DNA of 64,000 bases, taken from the NCBI GenBank assembly GCA_031277795.1, contig JAITLQ010000017.1:1-64000 (forward strand). Direction: 5' to 3'. The notes beneath the pieces were generated by a model, which saw only the letters and a list, made by a program, of their open reading frames with translations, made no database searches and was not told the origin of the DNA. Positions 36,545-44,722 of this stretch are shown here, piece by piece. Source of the stretch: Arthrobacter sp. (GTDB lineage Bacteria > Actinomycetota > Actinomycetes > Actinomycetales > Micrococcaceae). Position numbers and translations under genes: made by a program. The first letter of the stretch is position 1; each line of letters starts with the position of its first letter.

Positions 36545-37138
36545 ATGAGCACGTCAGAACGCCCCGCCGAGTCCCTGCGCCTGGACGCCCGCGCCCTCAA
36601 GGTGCTGGCGCATCCCCTGCGCTCGCGCCTGCTGAGCCAGCTGCGCATCAACGGACCCGCCACGGCCACCGAGCTGGCCGCGGCGCTCGGCACCAACTCC
36701 GGAGCCACGAGCTACCACCTGCGCGAGCTCGAGGGCGTGGGCCTGGTCCGCGACACTCGGGAGGGGCAGGGGCGCCGCCGCGAGTGGGCCGCTGCCACCG
36801 CCTCCCACTCGTGGAGCGACGCCGAGCTGCGCGACACCCCGGACGCCCGGGCGGCCCTGACATGGCTGAGGCAGCACTACTCGCATCAATTCTCGGAGCA
36901 GATGCAGCGCTGGAACGAGGCCAAGGATGCGTGGAGCGACGAGTGGGTCGACGTCTTGGGACTCAGCGACACCCTGGTCACGGTGACGCCCGAGCAAGCC
37001 GCGCAGCTGCACGCCGAGTTGGACGAGGTCCTCGCCCGCTACCGCGAGATCGGGGCGGGGGACCCCCGCGCGATCCGCAGCCAGGTGCACGTGCACGTGG
37101 CGCCCCTCGACCCCTTCGCCGTCCCCGAGAACCCGTGA
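36545..37138 (+). CDS. ArsR-family helix-turn-helix regulator
   Basis: This is a 197-aa winged-helix regulator (about residues 12-90: KVLAHPLRSRLLSQLRING, GTNSGATSYHLRELEGVGLV) with a ~100-residue C-terminal domain rich in Trp and acidic residues (QHYSHQFSEQMQRWNEAK). There is no metal-binding Cys pattern. Its stop overlaps the MFS start (TGATG), so regulator and transporter are one transcript, controlled in all likelihood through the TATGCATA palindrome upstream. Confidence 0.88.
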   Translation: MSTSERPAESLRLDARALKVLAHPLRSRLLSQLRINGPATATELAAALGTNSGATSYHLRELEGVGLVRDTREGQGRRREWAAATASHSWSDAELRDTPDARAALTWLRQHYSHQFSEQMQRWNEAKDAWSDEWVDVLGLSDTLVTVTPEQAAQLHAELDEVLARYREIGAGDPRAIRSQVHVHVAPLDPFAVPENP

Positions 37139-38592
37139 TGCACGCACCGCTGGGGGAGCGCGCGGCCGCGCGCCGGTTCCTGTTCCTGACGTGCACGCGC
37201 TGGCTGCCCGTCGGCCTGACCTTCGGCATGACGGTGCTCCTGCCGGCCGAGCGCGGGATCCCGCTGGGCGAACTCGGGATCATCCTGGCCGTGCAGGGCA
37301 TCGTGACCCTGCTCCTCGAGGTCCCCACGGGGTCGGTGGCCGACACGTGGGGGCGGCGCCCGCTCCTGGTCCTGGCCGGATGCCTCGCCGTCCTCGCCAC
37401 GGCGCTCTTCCTTCTGGCCGACTCGCTCTGGCTCTTTGCCCTCGCCTCGGCGCTGCAGGGGGTCTATCGCGCGCTCGAGTCGGGGCCGCTCGAGTCCTGG
37501 TATGTGGACACGGCACAGGCGGCCGCCCCCGGCGTGGCGATCGAGCGAACGCTCGCGCGGGCGGGAACCGTCCTGGGCCTCGCGCTCGCCGGCGGGGCCG
37601 TGGTGGGCGGCGCGCTGGTGGCCTCGCATCCGCTGCCCCACGGCTCGGCGCTGCTCCTGCCCTTCCTCGTCTCGCTGGGGTTCAGCGTGGCGCACACCGT
37701 GTTCACGGCGGTCCTGGTGCGTGAGCCGCGGCACGGCTCACGCCATGGGGGTCCGGTGCCCGACGGCGTCGTGCCCGGTGAGGGCGGGGACGGTACCGTG
37801 CCAGACGGCGTGGCGTCCGGCATCGGGCCCGACGGTGTCGTGCCCGGCGAGGGCGGGGACCGCACCGCGCGCGGCGCGCGGGAATCGGCTCCCGCCGCCG
37901 TTGGTGCCGGGACGGGGCGCGAGCCCGCCCCCGGGGCGCGCGGGATGCGCGCCCTCCTGCGCACTACGGCGAGCGGTCTGGGGTTGCTCTGGCGTTCCAG
38001 GGTGTTGCGCTGCCTCGTGCTTGTCGAGGTGTTCTGGGCGCTGGCCATGATCGGCTTCGAGACGCTCACTCCGCTGCGCCTCACCGACCTGCTGGGTTCG
38101 GAGGCCTCCGCCGCCGCCCTGTTTGCTCCCGCCTCCGGCGCCGCCTGGGCGCTCTTTGCCACGGGCTCCTGGCTCTCCGGGTTGGCCAGCGCTCGGTGGG
38201 GCGTGGCGACGGGCGCCATGGTGGCGCGGGTCGCCAACGGGATCTTCGTGGTGCTCATGGGCCTGAGCGCGGGAGTGATCGGCTTGCTGGCCGCGTACGC
38301 CCTGAGCTACCTCAGCCACGGGGCGGCGGGACCGTTGCACAACACGTTGCTGCATCGCTGCGCCAGCTCGGAGAACCGCTCGGTGGTGCTGTCCCTGAAC
38401 TCCATGGTCTCGTCCGGCGCGTACTCGCTGGCCCTCTTGATCGTGCTGCCGGCGGCGCAGGCGTGGGGCACCGGGGTGGTGCTCGTGGCGCTCGGCGCGC
38501 TGAGCGTCCTGGGGGTGGTGTTCTACCTGCCGGCCCGGCGTGCTGAGCGCGAGGCGGTGCCGCACCCGCGGGGTGTCGTGCGGGCGTCCTGA
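37138..38592 (+). CDS. MFS transporter with repeat-rich central loop
   Basis: This ~484-aa transporter has 12 predicted helices and the motif SVADTWGRRPLLVLAG after helix 2. The large central loop (about residues 200-265) contains two near-copies of PDGVVPGEGGD plus an intervening PDGVASGIG, an uncommon internal repeat. The gene is translationally coupled to the ArsR regulator, which implies inducible export of a toxic compound. The substrate is not predictable. Confidence 0.85.
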   Translation: MHAPLGERAAARRFLFLTCTRWLPVGLTFGMTVLLPAERGIPLGELGIILAVQGIVTLLLEVPTGSVADTWGRRPLLVLAGCLAVLATALFLLADSLWLFALASALQGVYRALESGPLESWYVDTAQAAAPGVAIERTLARAGTVLGLALAGGAVVGGALVASHPLPHGSALLLPFLVSLGFSVAHTVFTAVLVREPRHGSRHGGPVPDGVVPGEGGDGTVPDGVASGIGPDGVVPGEGGDRTARGARESAPAAVGAGTGREPAPGARGMRALLRTTASGLGLLWRSRVLRCLVLVEVFWALAMIGFETLTPLRLTDLLGSEASAAALFAPASGAAWALFATGSWLSGLASARWGVATGAMVARVANGIFVVLMGLSAGVIGLLAAYALSYLSHGAAGPLHNTLLHRCASSENRSVVLSLNSMVSSGAYSLALLIVLPAAQAWGTGVVLVALGALSVLGVVFYLPARRAEREAVPHPRGVVRAS

Positions 38593-38752
38593 GCCGTGGG
38601 TGATGCCGGCGAGGGCGAAGCCGCCCCGGGCGAGCCATGCCCGTGCGCCGATCCCGACCCGCCCGCCCGCCCCGATCGCCCGCCGTCGAGCCGTACCCTG
38701 TGTGCGGCGCCCGCCCCGGTCGCCCTACCCGCCCGCCGTCGTGCCTCCCCGG

Positions 38753-38821
38753 CTTTGCCCACCCCCGTTGCGCTTTGCCCCGGGGTTTTCTCGGGGCAAA
38801 GCACCATAAGGGTGGGCAAAG
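38753..38821 (+). terminator. compound hairpin after the MFS gene
   Basis: Two nested stems are present: outer CTTTGCCCACCC (38753-38764) with GGGTGGGCAAAG (38810-38821), and inner GCTTTGCCCCG (38772-38782) with CGGGGCAAAGC (38792-38802). Inner and outer stems share the word CTTTGCCC. Confidence 0.6.
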
Positions 38822-39122
38822 TTCGACGGCTCGGCGCGCGCGGCCGGCGTGAGGAGGCCCACGCCGCCTGGCGCCGGGGGCCGCGGCGGGGCTAGTGTTC
38901 GTCCCAGTGCCTGCGGCCGTGCCCGCCGCAGGGCCAGGACCGAGCGAGGGGAGGTGGGGACCAGATGAGTGACAGTCCTCATCGATCGTGCACCCCGCGC
39001 CGCTCCCGGTTGACCAGCAACCCCTGAGCGCAGCGCCCCGAATCACTGCGCCGTCCTGAGACCGCCCTGCCGCACGTGCGGTGCCGGGCGCGTCGGCGGC
39101 GCCAGCCCTCAGGAGCTCAGCC
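38822..39122 (+). other. corA upstream region, possible structured leader
   Basis: No gene in the ~300 bases before corA. It holds CCTGCGG/CCGCAGG and GATGAG/CTCATC stem pairs and a long pyrimidine-purine mix that could fold, but it does not match a Mg2+ (M-box/ykoK) element clearly enough to name. Confidence 0.3.
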
Positions 39123-40319
39123 ATGACCAATGCCACGCGCCGCACGCCCAACGCGGCAACCAACGCCCATCGCTTCGTCGACATCTTGGGGCGCCGCAAT
39201 CCCTACCCGGGCGGTCACCGGATCGCCCGCGGCTCGCTCACCGTGTCGCTCTTTGAGGGCGGCGAGGCGCGCGACACCCAGCAGTTCCAGTCCTCGAAGA
39301 CCCGGGCGGCCCTGGCCGGGGCCCTCGAGTGGGTCGACGCCGCGCGCGAGGTGGGGGAGGCCTCCGTTCCTACGGTGGGTGGAGTGGCCGCGACGGCGGG
39401 GACCGCTTCCGGGGACGATGAGGCGGAGCGCGCGCCCGAGCGTCTCGTGGTGGTGGGGATCGACCTGCCGCAGGCCGAACAGATCGCCGAGCTGGCCACG
39501 GTGTGGGACCTGCACCCGCTGCTCGTGGAGGACCTGCTGAAGGCGGGGCAGCGCCCCAAGCTCGAGCGCTACGACGACGTGCTCTTTGTGGTCACGCGCG
39601 CCGCGACCTACCTGGATGCGGAGGAAGAGGTCGCCTTCTCCGAATTCCACGTGCTGTGCCGCGGCAACGTGGTGGTGGTGCTGTGCCAGGAACGGCAGTC
39701 GGAGGTGCCGTGGGCCGGCGCGCGCGTTCCGCGGGACCCCGAGCTGCTGCGGCTCGGGCCCGAGGCCATGGTCTACGCGTTCCTCGACTCGCTCGTGGAC
39801 GGCTACTTCCCGGTCCTGCGCGGCCTGGACATCGACAAGGAACAGATCGAACGCCAGGTGTTCGGCGGCGACGCCGCGGTGACCGAGCGCATCTACCGCC
39901 TGAGCCAGGAGGTCATCGACCTGCAGCACGCGGTCTCCCCGCTCGCCGCCGTGCTGGCCGGGCTGCGCTCGGGCTTTAGCAAGTACGGGACGGGTGACGA
40001 ACTGCGCACCTACCTGCAGGATGTCAGCGATCACCTCTCGCGCGTGAACACCACGGTGGCCGAGTTGCGCGATTCCCTGAATCAGATTCTCCAGGTCAAT
40101 TCGACCCTCGTGACGCAGCGGCAGAACGAGGACATGAAGAAGATTTCGGGCTGGGCCGCCATCCTGTTTGCGCCCACGCTGATTGGCGCAATCTACGGCA
40201 TGAATTTCGATGAGATGCCGGAGCTGCACTGGAGCCTGGGGTATCCGCTGGCGGTGGGGGCCATGGTGGCGCTCGCCGTGGGGCTGTGGGTCGTGTTCCG
40301 CAAGAAGAAGTGGATGTAG
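39123..40319 (+). CDS. corA: CorA-type magnesium/cobalt transporter
   Basis: This ~398-aa protein has a large soluble N-terminal domain and two C-terminal membrane helices with the selectivity motif GMN (IYGMNFDEMPELHW) and a basic tail (FRKKKW). The long helix before the membrane (VSDHLSRVNTTVAELRDSL) matches the CorA stalk. It forms a pentameric channel for Mg2+. AGGAG precedes the ATG at 39123. An in-frame upstream ATG (39081) lacks a ribosome site. The N-terminal domain carries a Gly/Ala insert near 90-115. Confidence 0.93.
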   Translation: MTNATRRTPNAATNAHRFVDILGRRNPYPGGHRIARGSLTVSLFEGGEARDTQQFQSSKTRAALAGALEWVDAAREVGEASVPTVGGVAATAGTASGDDEAERAPERLVVVGIDLPQAEQIAELATVWDLHPLLVEDLLKAGQRPKLERYDDVLFVVTRAATYLDAEEEVAFSEFHVLCRGNVVVVLCQERQSEVPWAGARVPRDPELLRLGPEAMVYAFLDSLVDGYFPVLRGLDIDKEQIERQVFGGDAAVTERIYRLSQEVIDLQHAVSPLAAVLAGLRSGFSKYGTGDELRTYLQDVSDHLSRVNTTVAELRDSLNQILQVNSTLVTQRQNEDMKKISGWAAILFAPTLIGAIYGMNFDEMPELHWSLGYPLAVGAMVALAVGLWVVFRKKKWM

Positions 40320-40374
40320 GGGCGGAGTCGTTCGCGCGCCCACGGTGCGTGCGCGCCGCCGGGCACTGAGGCCA

Positions 40375-40464
40375 GCGTGCCCGCCCAAGCCGGCCCGCCG
40401 CCGTCGGACACTGGGACCAGCCGAACCCGGCGTGCCCGCCCAAGCCGGCCCACCGCCGTCGGGC
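40375..40464 (+). repeat. tandem 55-nt-period repeat after corA
   Basis: GCGTGCCCGCCCAAGCCGGC begins two ~35-nt copies (40375-40409 and 40430-40464) that differ at two positions. Each ends in CCGCCGTCGG. It lies directly before the next hairpin. Confidence 0.6.
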
Positions 40465-40484
40465 GCCAGGGGTCTTCCCCTTGG

Positions 40485-40544
40485 GAATCGGAGTCGGTTT
40501 GGTACGTTTTTTGGACCAAAAACGTACCAAACCCACTCCGATTC
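40485..40544. repeat. long palindromic element, copy A (shared with 47.6 kb)
   Basis: Arms 40485-40514 and 40516-40544 pair with one mismatch and one bulge. The left arm contains GGTTTGGTACGTTTTT and the right arm AAAACGTACCAAACCCACTC. The same sequence recurs at 47607-47666, so this is a dispersed element and not just a local terminator. Confidence 0.75.
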
Positions 40545-40702
40545 TGGGGTGAGGTTCTGGGGTGTGGGGTGACGCTCCGTGGGCTCTGGGGGCGGAGATG
40601 GGGCGCGCGGCCGAGCGGACCGCGGGGCGGATTTCGATGCGCGTCGGGCGTTGGGTGCGCCGCGTTCACCTTCCCGTTACCCGCCCCGCCTAGCTTGGCC
40701 GC

Positions 40703-41593
40703 ATGTTTGACGACGTGCGCGCCTACATCGACCGCCTCCAGACCGAGGGTTACTCGCTGGGCGAGGACTTCGACGACGATCCCGAACTGATCGACCCGAC
40801 GGGCCGCGCGGTCGACACGTGGCGCGAGAACTACCCGTACGACGAGCGGATGAGCCGCGAGGAGTACGAAACCGCCAAGTACGACCTGCAGGTGGAGCTG
40901 CTCAAGTTCCAGGCCTGGCAGCAGAACACCGGTCACCGCCATGTGATCCTCTTCGAGGGTCGTGATGCCGCGGGCAAGGGCGGCACCATCAAGCGCTTCA
41001 CCGAGCACCTCAATCCGCGTTACGCCCGCACGGTGGCGCTCTCCAAGCCGAGCGACCGCGAACTCACGCAGTGGTATTTCCAGCGTTACGTGAAGCACCT
41101 TCCGGCCGCGGGTGAACTGGTTCTCTTCGATCGCTCTTGGTACAACCGGGCCGGCGTTGAACGCGTGATGACGTTCTGCTCCGACCGCCAGTATCGCGAG
41201 TTCATGCGGGACGCCCCGCTGCTTGAGCGCATGCTCGTGGAATCGGGAGTGCACCTGACCAAGTTCTGGTTCTCGGTGACGCAATCGGAACAGCGCACGC
41301 GCTTCATCATTCGCCAGATCGACCCCGTGCGGCAGTGGAAGCTCAGCCCCATGGACCTCGAGTCGTTGGATCGCTGGGACGCCTACACGGAGGCCAAGGA
41401 GGAGATGTTCCGCCGCACCGACACCGAGTGGGCGCCGTGGATCACCATCAAGTCCAACGACAAGAAGCGCGCACGGCTGAACGCGATGCGCCACTTCCTC
41501 TCCGGCGTGGAGTACGAGGGCAAGGATCCTGCCCGCATCGGCACGCCTGACCCGCTCATCCTCCGGCGCGGGCGCACGGCGGTCGGCGACTGA
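40703..41593 (+). CDS. polyphosphate kinase 2 family protein
   Basis: This 296-aa class I-type PPK2 has Walker A FEGRDAAGKGGTIKR (near 85), Walker B DRSWYNRAGVERVM (near 147) and the lid region with TRFIIRQIDPVRQWKLSP. These enzymes transfer phosphate from polyphosphate to nucleoside di- or monophosphates (or the reverse), buffering nucleotide levels. It is a single gene. No ribosome site is obvious before the ATG. Confidence 0.93.
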   Translation: MFDDVRAYIDRLQTEGYSLGEDFDDDPELIDPTGRAVDTWRENYPYDERMSREEYETAKYDLQVELLKFQAWQQNTGHRHVILFEGRDAAGKGGTIKRFTEHLNPRYARTVALSKPSDRELTQWYFQRYVKHLPAAGELVLFDRSWYNRAGVERVMTFCSDRQYREFMRDAPLLERMLVESGVHLTKFWFSVTQSEQRTRFIIRQIDPVRQWKLSPMDLESLDRWDAYTEAKEEMFRRTDTEWAPWITIKSNDKKRARLNAMRHFLSGVEYEGKDPARIGTPDPLILRRGRTAVGD

Positions 41594-41830
41594 GCGCCGC
41601 CGCACTGTTCGTGGACCCAGCGCCCGACGGCGCGTGGCCGGGCGGGTGCAGAGGGACGCGTCGGCGGGACTTCCTTTGGTGCCTGGCGGGACCGGAACCC
41701 GTGGCACGAAGCTGACAGTGTGCTAGTTTCGCGGCCAAGGCGAACGGCACGCCGGAGGGGGAACGCTGCGGATGCCGCGCGCCCACACGTCTGTGCAGGA
41801 TTCGCTCATCACCCCTTGAAACGAGGAACC

Positions 41831-42853
41831 ATGCTTTTCCCTGATCCAACCACGTTGACGGCCGCGGACCTTGCGGCCCCCGGACTGGATGCCGAGGCGC
41901 TGGGGCAGGTCGCCACGTATCGCCCCGACCTGCGGCACGCCGTGGCTGCCCACCCCAACGCCTCGCAGGAGCTCATTGCGTGGATCGCTGCGCAGCCGAA
42001 CACGCCCGCTGCACCCGCCGCTCCCGTGACCCCCGCCGCGCCGCCCGCGCCGGAGGCGCAGGACCCGGCGGCCCCGGCCGCGCCTGCCGCCCCGGCCTGG
42101 GGTGCACCGCCGGCCGAGCCGGCCGAGCCGGCTCGGCCCGCTCAGCCCGCGGCGTGGGGCGAGCCGCCGGCCCAGCCCTCCCAGCCGGCCCAGCCGACAG
42201 CGTGGGGGACCCCGCCCACCGCGCAGCAGCCGGGCCAGCCGGGTCAGCCGGGTCAGCCGGGCTACCCGGGTCAGCCGACGCAGCCCCAGCCGGGCCAGCC
42301 CGGAGACGAGAATGGCTTCGACAAGGCGGTGCAGCAGGGAGCGGAGGCGGCACAGGCCTTCGGCCGCGATTTCGCCGCGCGCACGCAGGAGATCGCCGGT
42401 CAGAAGGACTGGAAGGCGTGGCTGCCGCTGGCCGTGCCGGTCTTCGCCCTGCTGGGATTCATCTCCTTGCTCCTGCCCTTCGCCTCCGTGAAGGTGTCCT
42501 TCCTGGGCCGGAGCGCCTCGCAGAGCGTCAACGGCTTCCAGATGATCAACGGCTTCGTTGCCACGCTCATGGCGTTGGTGCTGTTGGCCCTGGCCGCCTT
42601 CGGCGCCTATGTGTTCGCCACGCGCAAGGCGCAGCTCGGCAAGCTGCTCTCCATCATCGGCATGGTGGCGGGCGCCTTGGGGATCCTGCTGAGCATCCTC
42701 GCCTTTGCCTCCGTCGGTGACGCCGCAGGCAAGATGGGCGGTTTCGGCAGCGCCTCGGCGGGCTTTGGCCTGATCCTGTTCCTGATCTGCTCGATCGTGA
42801 TCGCCGCCGTGTCCGTCATGGCGTTCATCAACGTGCGCAAGCAGAACGCCTAG
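41831..42853 (+). CDS. variant leucine-rich-repeat protein with four membrane helices
   Basis: This 340-aa protein begins with an LRV-like cap (TAADLAAPGLDAEALGQVA, LRHAVAAHPNASQELIAW). A ~90-residue Pro/Ala/Gln linker has QPGQPGQPGYPGQP repeats, and four C-terminal membrane helices (about 195-335) follow. The cap domain is common in actinobacterial membrane proteins of unknown role. GAGGAACC precedes the ATG. The family is known from sequence only, so no reaction can be given. Confidence 0.75.
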   Translation: MLFPDPTTLTAADLAAPGLDAEALGQVATYRPDLRHAVAAHPNASQELIAWIAAQPNTPAAPAAPVTPAAPPAPEAQDPAAPAAPAAPAWGAPPAEPAEPARPAQPAAWGEPPAQPSQPAQPTAWGTPPTAQQPGQPGQPGQPGYPGQPTQPQPGQPGDENGFDKAVQQGAEAAQAFGRDFAARTQEIAGQKDWKAWLPLAVPVFALLGFISLLLPFASVKVSFLGRSASQSVNGFQMINGFVATLMALVLLALAAFGAYVFATRKAQLGKLLSIIGMVAGALGILLSILAFASVGDAAGKMGGFGSASAGFGLILFLICSIVIAAVSVMAFINVRKQNA

Positions 42854-42886
42854 GCACGCCTAGCGTGGGAGAGGCCGCACGGCCGA

Positions 42887-42923
42887 CGGAAGGAGGGGCG
42901 GGGCACTCCCGTCCCTCCTTCCG
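42887..42923. terminator. terminator between convergent genes
   Basis: CGGAAGGAGGGG and CCCTCCTTCCG form a stem of 11 bp around GGGCACTCCCGT-type loop sequence, just before the convergent PucR stop. Confidence 0.6.
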
Positions 42924-42926
42924 CGT

Positions 42927-44528
42927 CTAGCCGGCCGAACCCGGCCCGGCGCCGTCGTGCGCCCGCAACGCGAGCCAGAGGCGCGCGCCCACGTCGGGAT
43001 CGTCGAGGTCCAGACCCAGCGTCTGCCCGATCAGCCCTAGCCGGTGCCGCACCGTGTTGCGGTGGACCCCGAGCTCCCGAGCCACGTCCTCCCAGCGCCC
43101 GCGATGGCGCAGGTAGGAGCGGGCGGTCCCGAGCAGGTCGGCGCGTTCGAAGCCGGCCAAGGCGGCGACCCACGCCTCGGCCTCGCCGCCGCGGCCGCTC
43201 AGGGCCCCGGCAAGAGAACCCTCCCGCGCGTCGATCGCCGCCTCGCGCAGGCCAGCCGGAGGCGGGCCCAAGGGTTGTGAGGGCCCGACGGCGCCGCCCG
43301 CCCAGGCGGGGGGCCGGGGCGCGCTGGGGGCCGAGGTTGCGCCGGTGACGGGGTCCTCCTTCGTCCCGGGTGCGGCGGCCGTCTCGGCCTGCGCGAAGGC
43401 GGCGGCGGGGAGGGGCACCCAGGCCAGCCCGTCGTCGTCGAGCCGATAAGGGAAACCGGACGCCTGCGGCACCCTCCCGCCCTCCCAAGCCAGGCGCGGG
43501 GCGAGCGCGAGCGCCGCGGCGGCGTCGCGCTCGGGGCCGGTGCGCAGGCACAACCAGCGCACGCGCTCGGGGAGCGGGCCGAGGCCAGCGTCGTCGGCGG
43601 CGAGCCGCGCTGCCTCGCCGAAGCCCGAGTGCAGGAGCAGCACCACGGCGGAGCCGAGGCTGGCGGCGGCACCCTCCACGGTCTCGCGCTGCCTGATTCG
43701 CAGGGAGAGCAAGGTGCAGGCGGTCGCGATGAGGTCGCGGTCCGGGCCGGTCAGGCCGCGCCCGGCGCCCACCACGAGGAAGCCGCGCGCCGGCCCCGAA
43801 CCAGCGATGGGGTGGGCGACGACGGCCTGCCCGTTGACCTCGAACGTGCCGGCCGCGGGTGTGCCGCTGCGGCCCAAGCGAGCGAGGTCTGGGCCCAGCG
43901 CGCGCAGCGAGGTGGCGGCGGTGGCGGGCCAGAGGGTGGCCGCGCCGGGTGCGGCGCCGGGTGCGCCGGCTCCGCCGGGCGCAGCGAGCTCCGCCGGATC
44001 CGTGGGCAGGTACGCGGCCCAGCCGCCGAGCGCCTGGGCGACGGCGCGGACCAGCTCGGCCACGGCCTGCGGGCGCGTGGCCGAACGCACCAGCTGGGCC
44101 TGCACGCCCATGGCCTGGCGCAGCCCGGCGGTGTCGTCGCGCAGGGCCAGGCGCCAGTACGCGCGGGAGACGTTCTGGAACGGAACACCGTCCGGCACCA
44201 CGGCCACGGCGAGGCCGTGCTCTCGGCAGGCCTGCGCCACGGGCAACGGCACGGCGCGCGCCCAGGGACCAAGCCCCACGCCGAGCGCCGCGACGCCGCG
44301 GGACACCAACCCGGCCACGTACGCCTGCGCGCCGCCGCGGCCCCACGGCATGCCGGTGGTGAGCAGCAGCTCGCCGCCCTCGAGGTACGGCGTGGGGTCC
44401 TCGAGCTCGGAGACGTGCACCCCGCTCAGCTGCACGCCGCCGGCGCCTGGGCCCTGCCCCGAGGCCAAACGCAGGGCACCGGAGGCGGCGGAGACGAGCT
44501 GTTCGAGGGTGATCACGCAAGAGATCAT
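42927..44528 (-). CDS. PucR-family transcriptional regulator
   Basis: This is a ~533-aa regulator. An N-terminal PucR sensory domain (about 10-130, ELEDPTPYLEGGELLLTTG) is followed by a GGDEF-like/linker region and a C-terminal helix-turn-helix (about 470-525, LRHRGRWEDVARELGVHRNT). PucR proteins activate catabolic operons for purines, amines or amino acids. It is divergent from the acyl-CoA dehydrogenase/aldehyde dehydrogenase pair with a palindrome between, so it likely controls that operon. The start was taken at the ATG at 44528. The frame is open further upstream. Confidence 0.85.
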   Translation of the reverse strand: MISCVITLEQLVSAASGALRLASGQGPGAGGVQLSGVHVSELEDPTPYLEGGELLLTTGMPWGRGGAQAYVAGLVSRGVAALGVGLGPWARAVPLPVAQACREHGLAVAVVPDGVPFQNVSRAYWRLALRDDTAGLRQAMGVQAQLVRSATRPQAVAELVRAVAQALGGWAAYLPTDPAELAAPGGAGAPGAAPGAATLWPATAATSLRALGPDLARLGRSGTPAAGTFEVNGQAVVAHPIAGSGPARGFLVVGAGRGLTGPDRDLIATACTLLSLRIRQRETVEGAAASLGSAVVLLLHSGFGEAARLAADDAGLGPLPERVRWLCLRTGPERDAAAALALAPRLAWEGGRVPQASGFPYRLDDDGLAWVPLPAAAFAQAETAAAPGTKEDPVTGATSAPSAPRPPAWAGGAVGPSQPLGPPPAGLREAAIDAREGSLAGALSGRGGEAEAWVAALAGFERADLLGTARSYLRHRGRWEDVARELGVHRNTVRHRLGLIGQTLGLDLDDPDVGARLWLALRAHDGAGPGSAG

Positions 44529-44537
44529 CGCCCGCCG

Positions 44538-44554
44538 TTGGATGATTCGTCCAA
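44538..44554. promoter_or_regulatory. TTGGATGATTCGTCCAA palindrome, candidate PucR operator
   Basis: The 17-bp imperfect palindrome (arms TTGGA/TCCAA plus inner matches) lies ten bases upstream of the PucR start and about 170 bases before the divergent dehydrogenase. Confidence 0.55.
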
Positions 44555-44722
44555 TGACGCGCCTCACACCCGCGCCTAGCGTTTCCCTCGGCGGCGCGCA
44601 CCGTGCCGTCGCGCCGCCGGCACCGCATCGCCGCACCGCAGGGCGGAGCAAACAGCCCGGAGCAAGCAGCACCGCAGTACGCCGCCCCGCCCGCGAACCA
44701 GCACACACCAGGAGTCAACGCC

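Noticed and set aside
38822-39122. M-box (Mg2+) riboswitch before corA
   Set aside because: The conserved M-box blocks could not be found. Only unspecific stems are visible.
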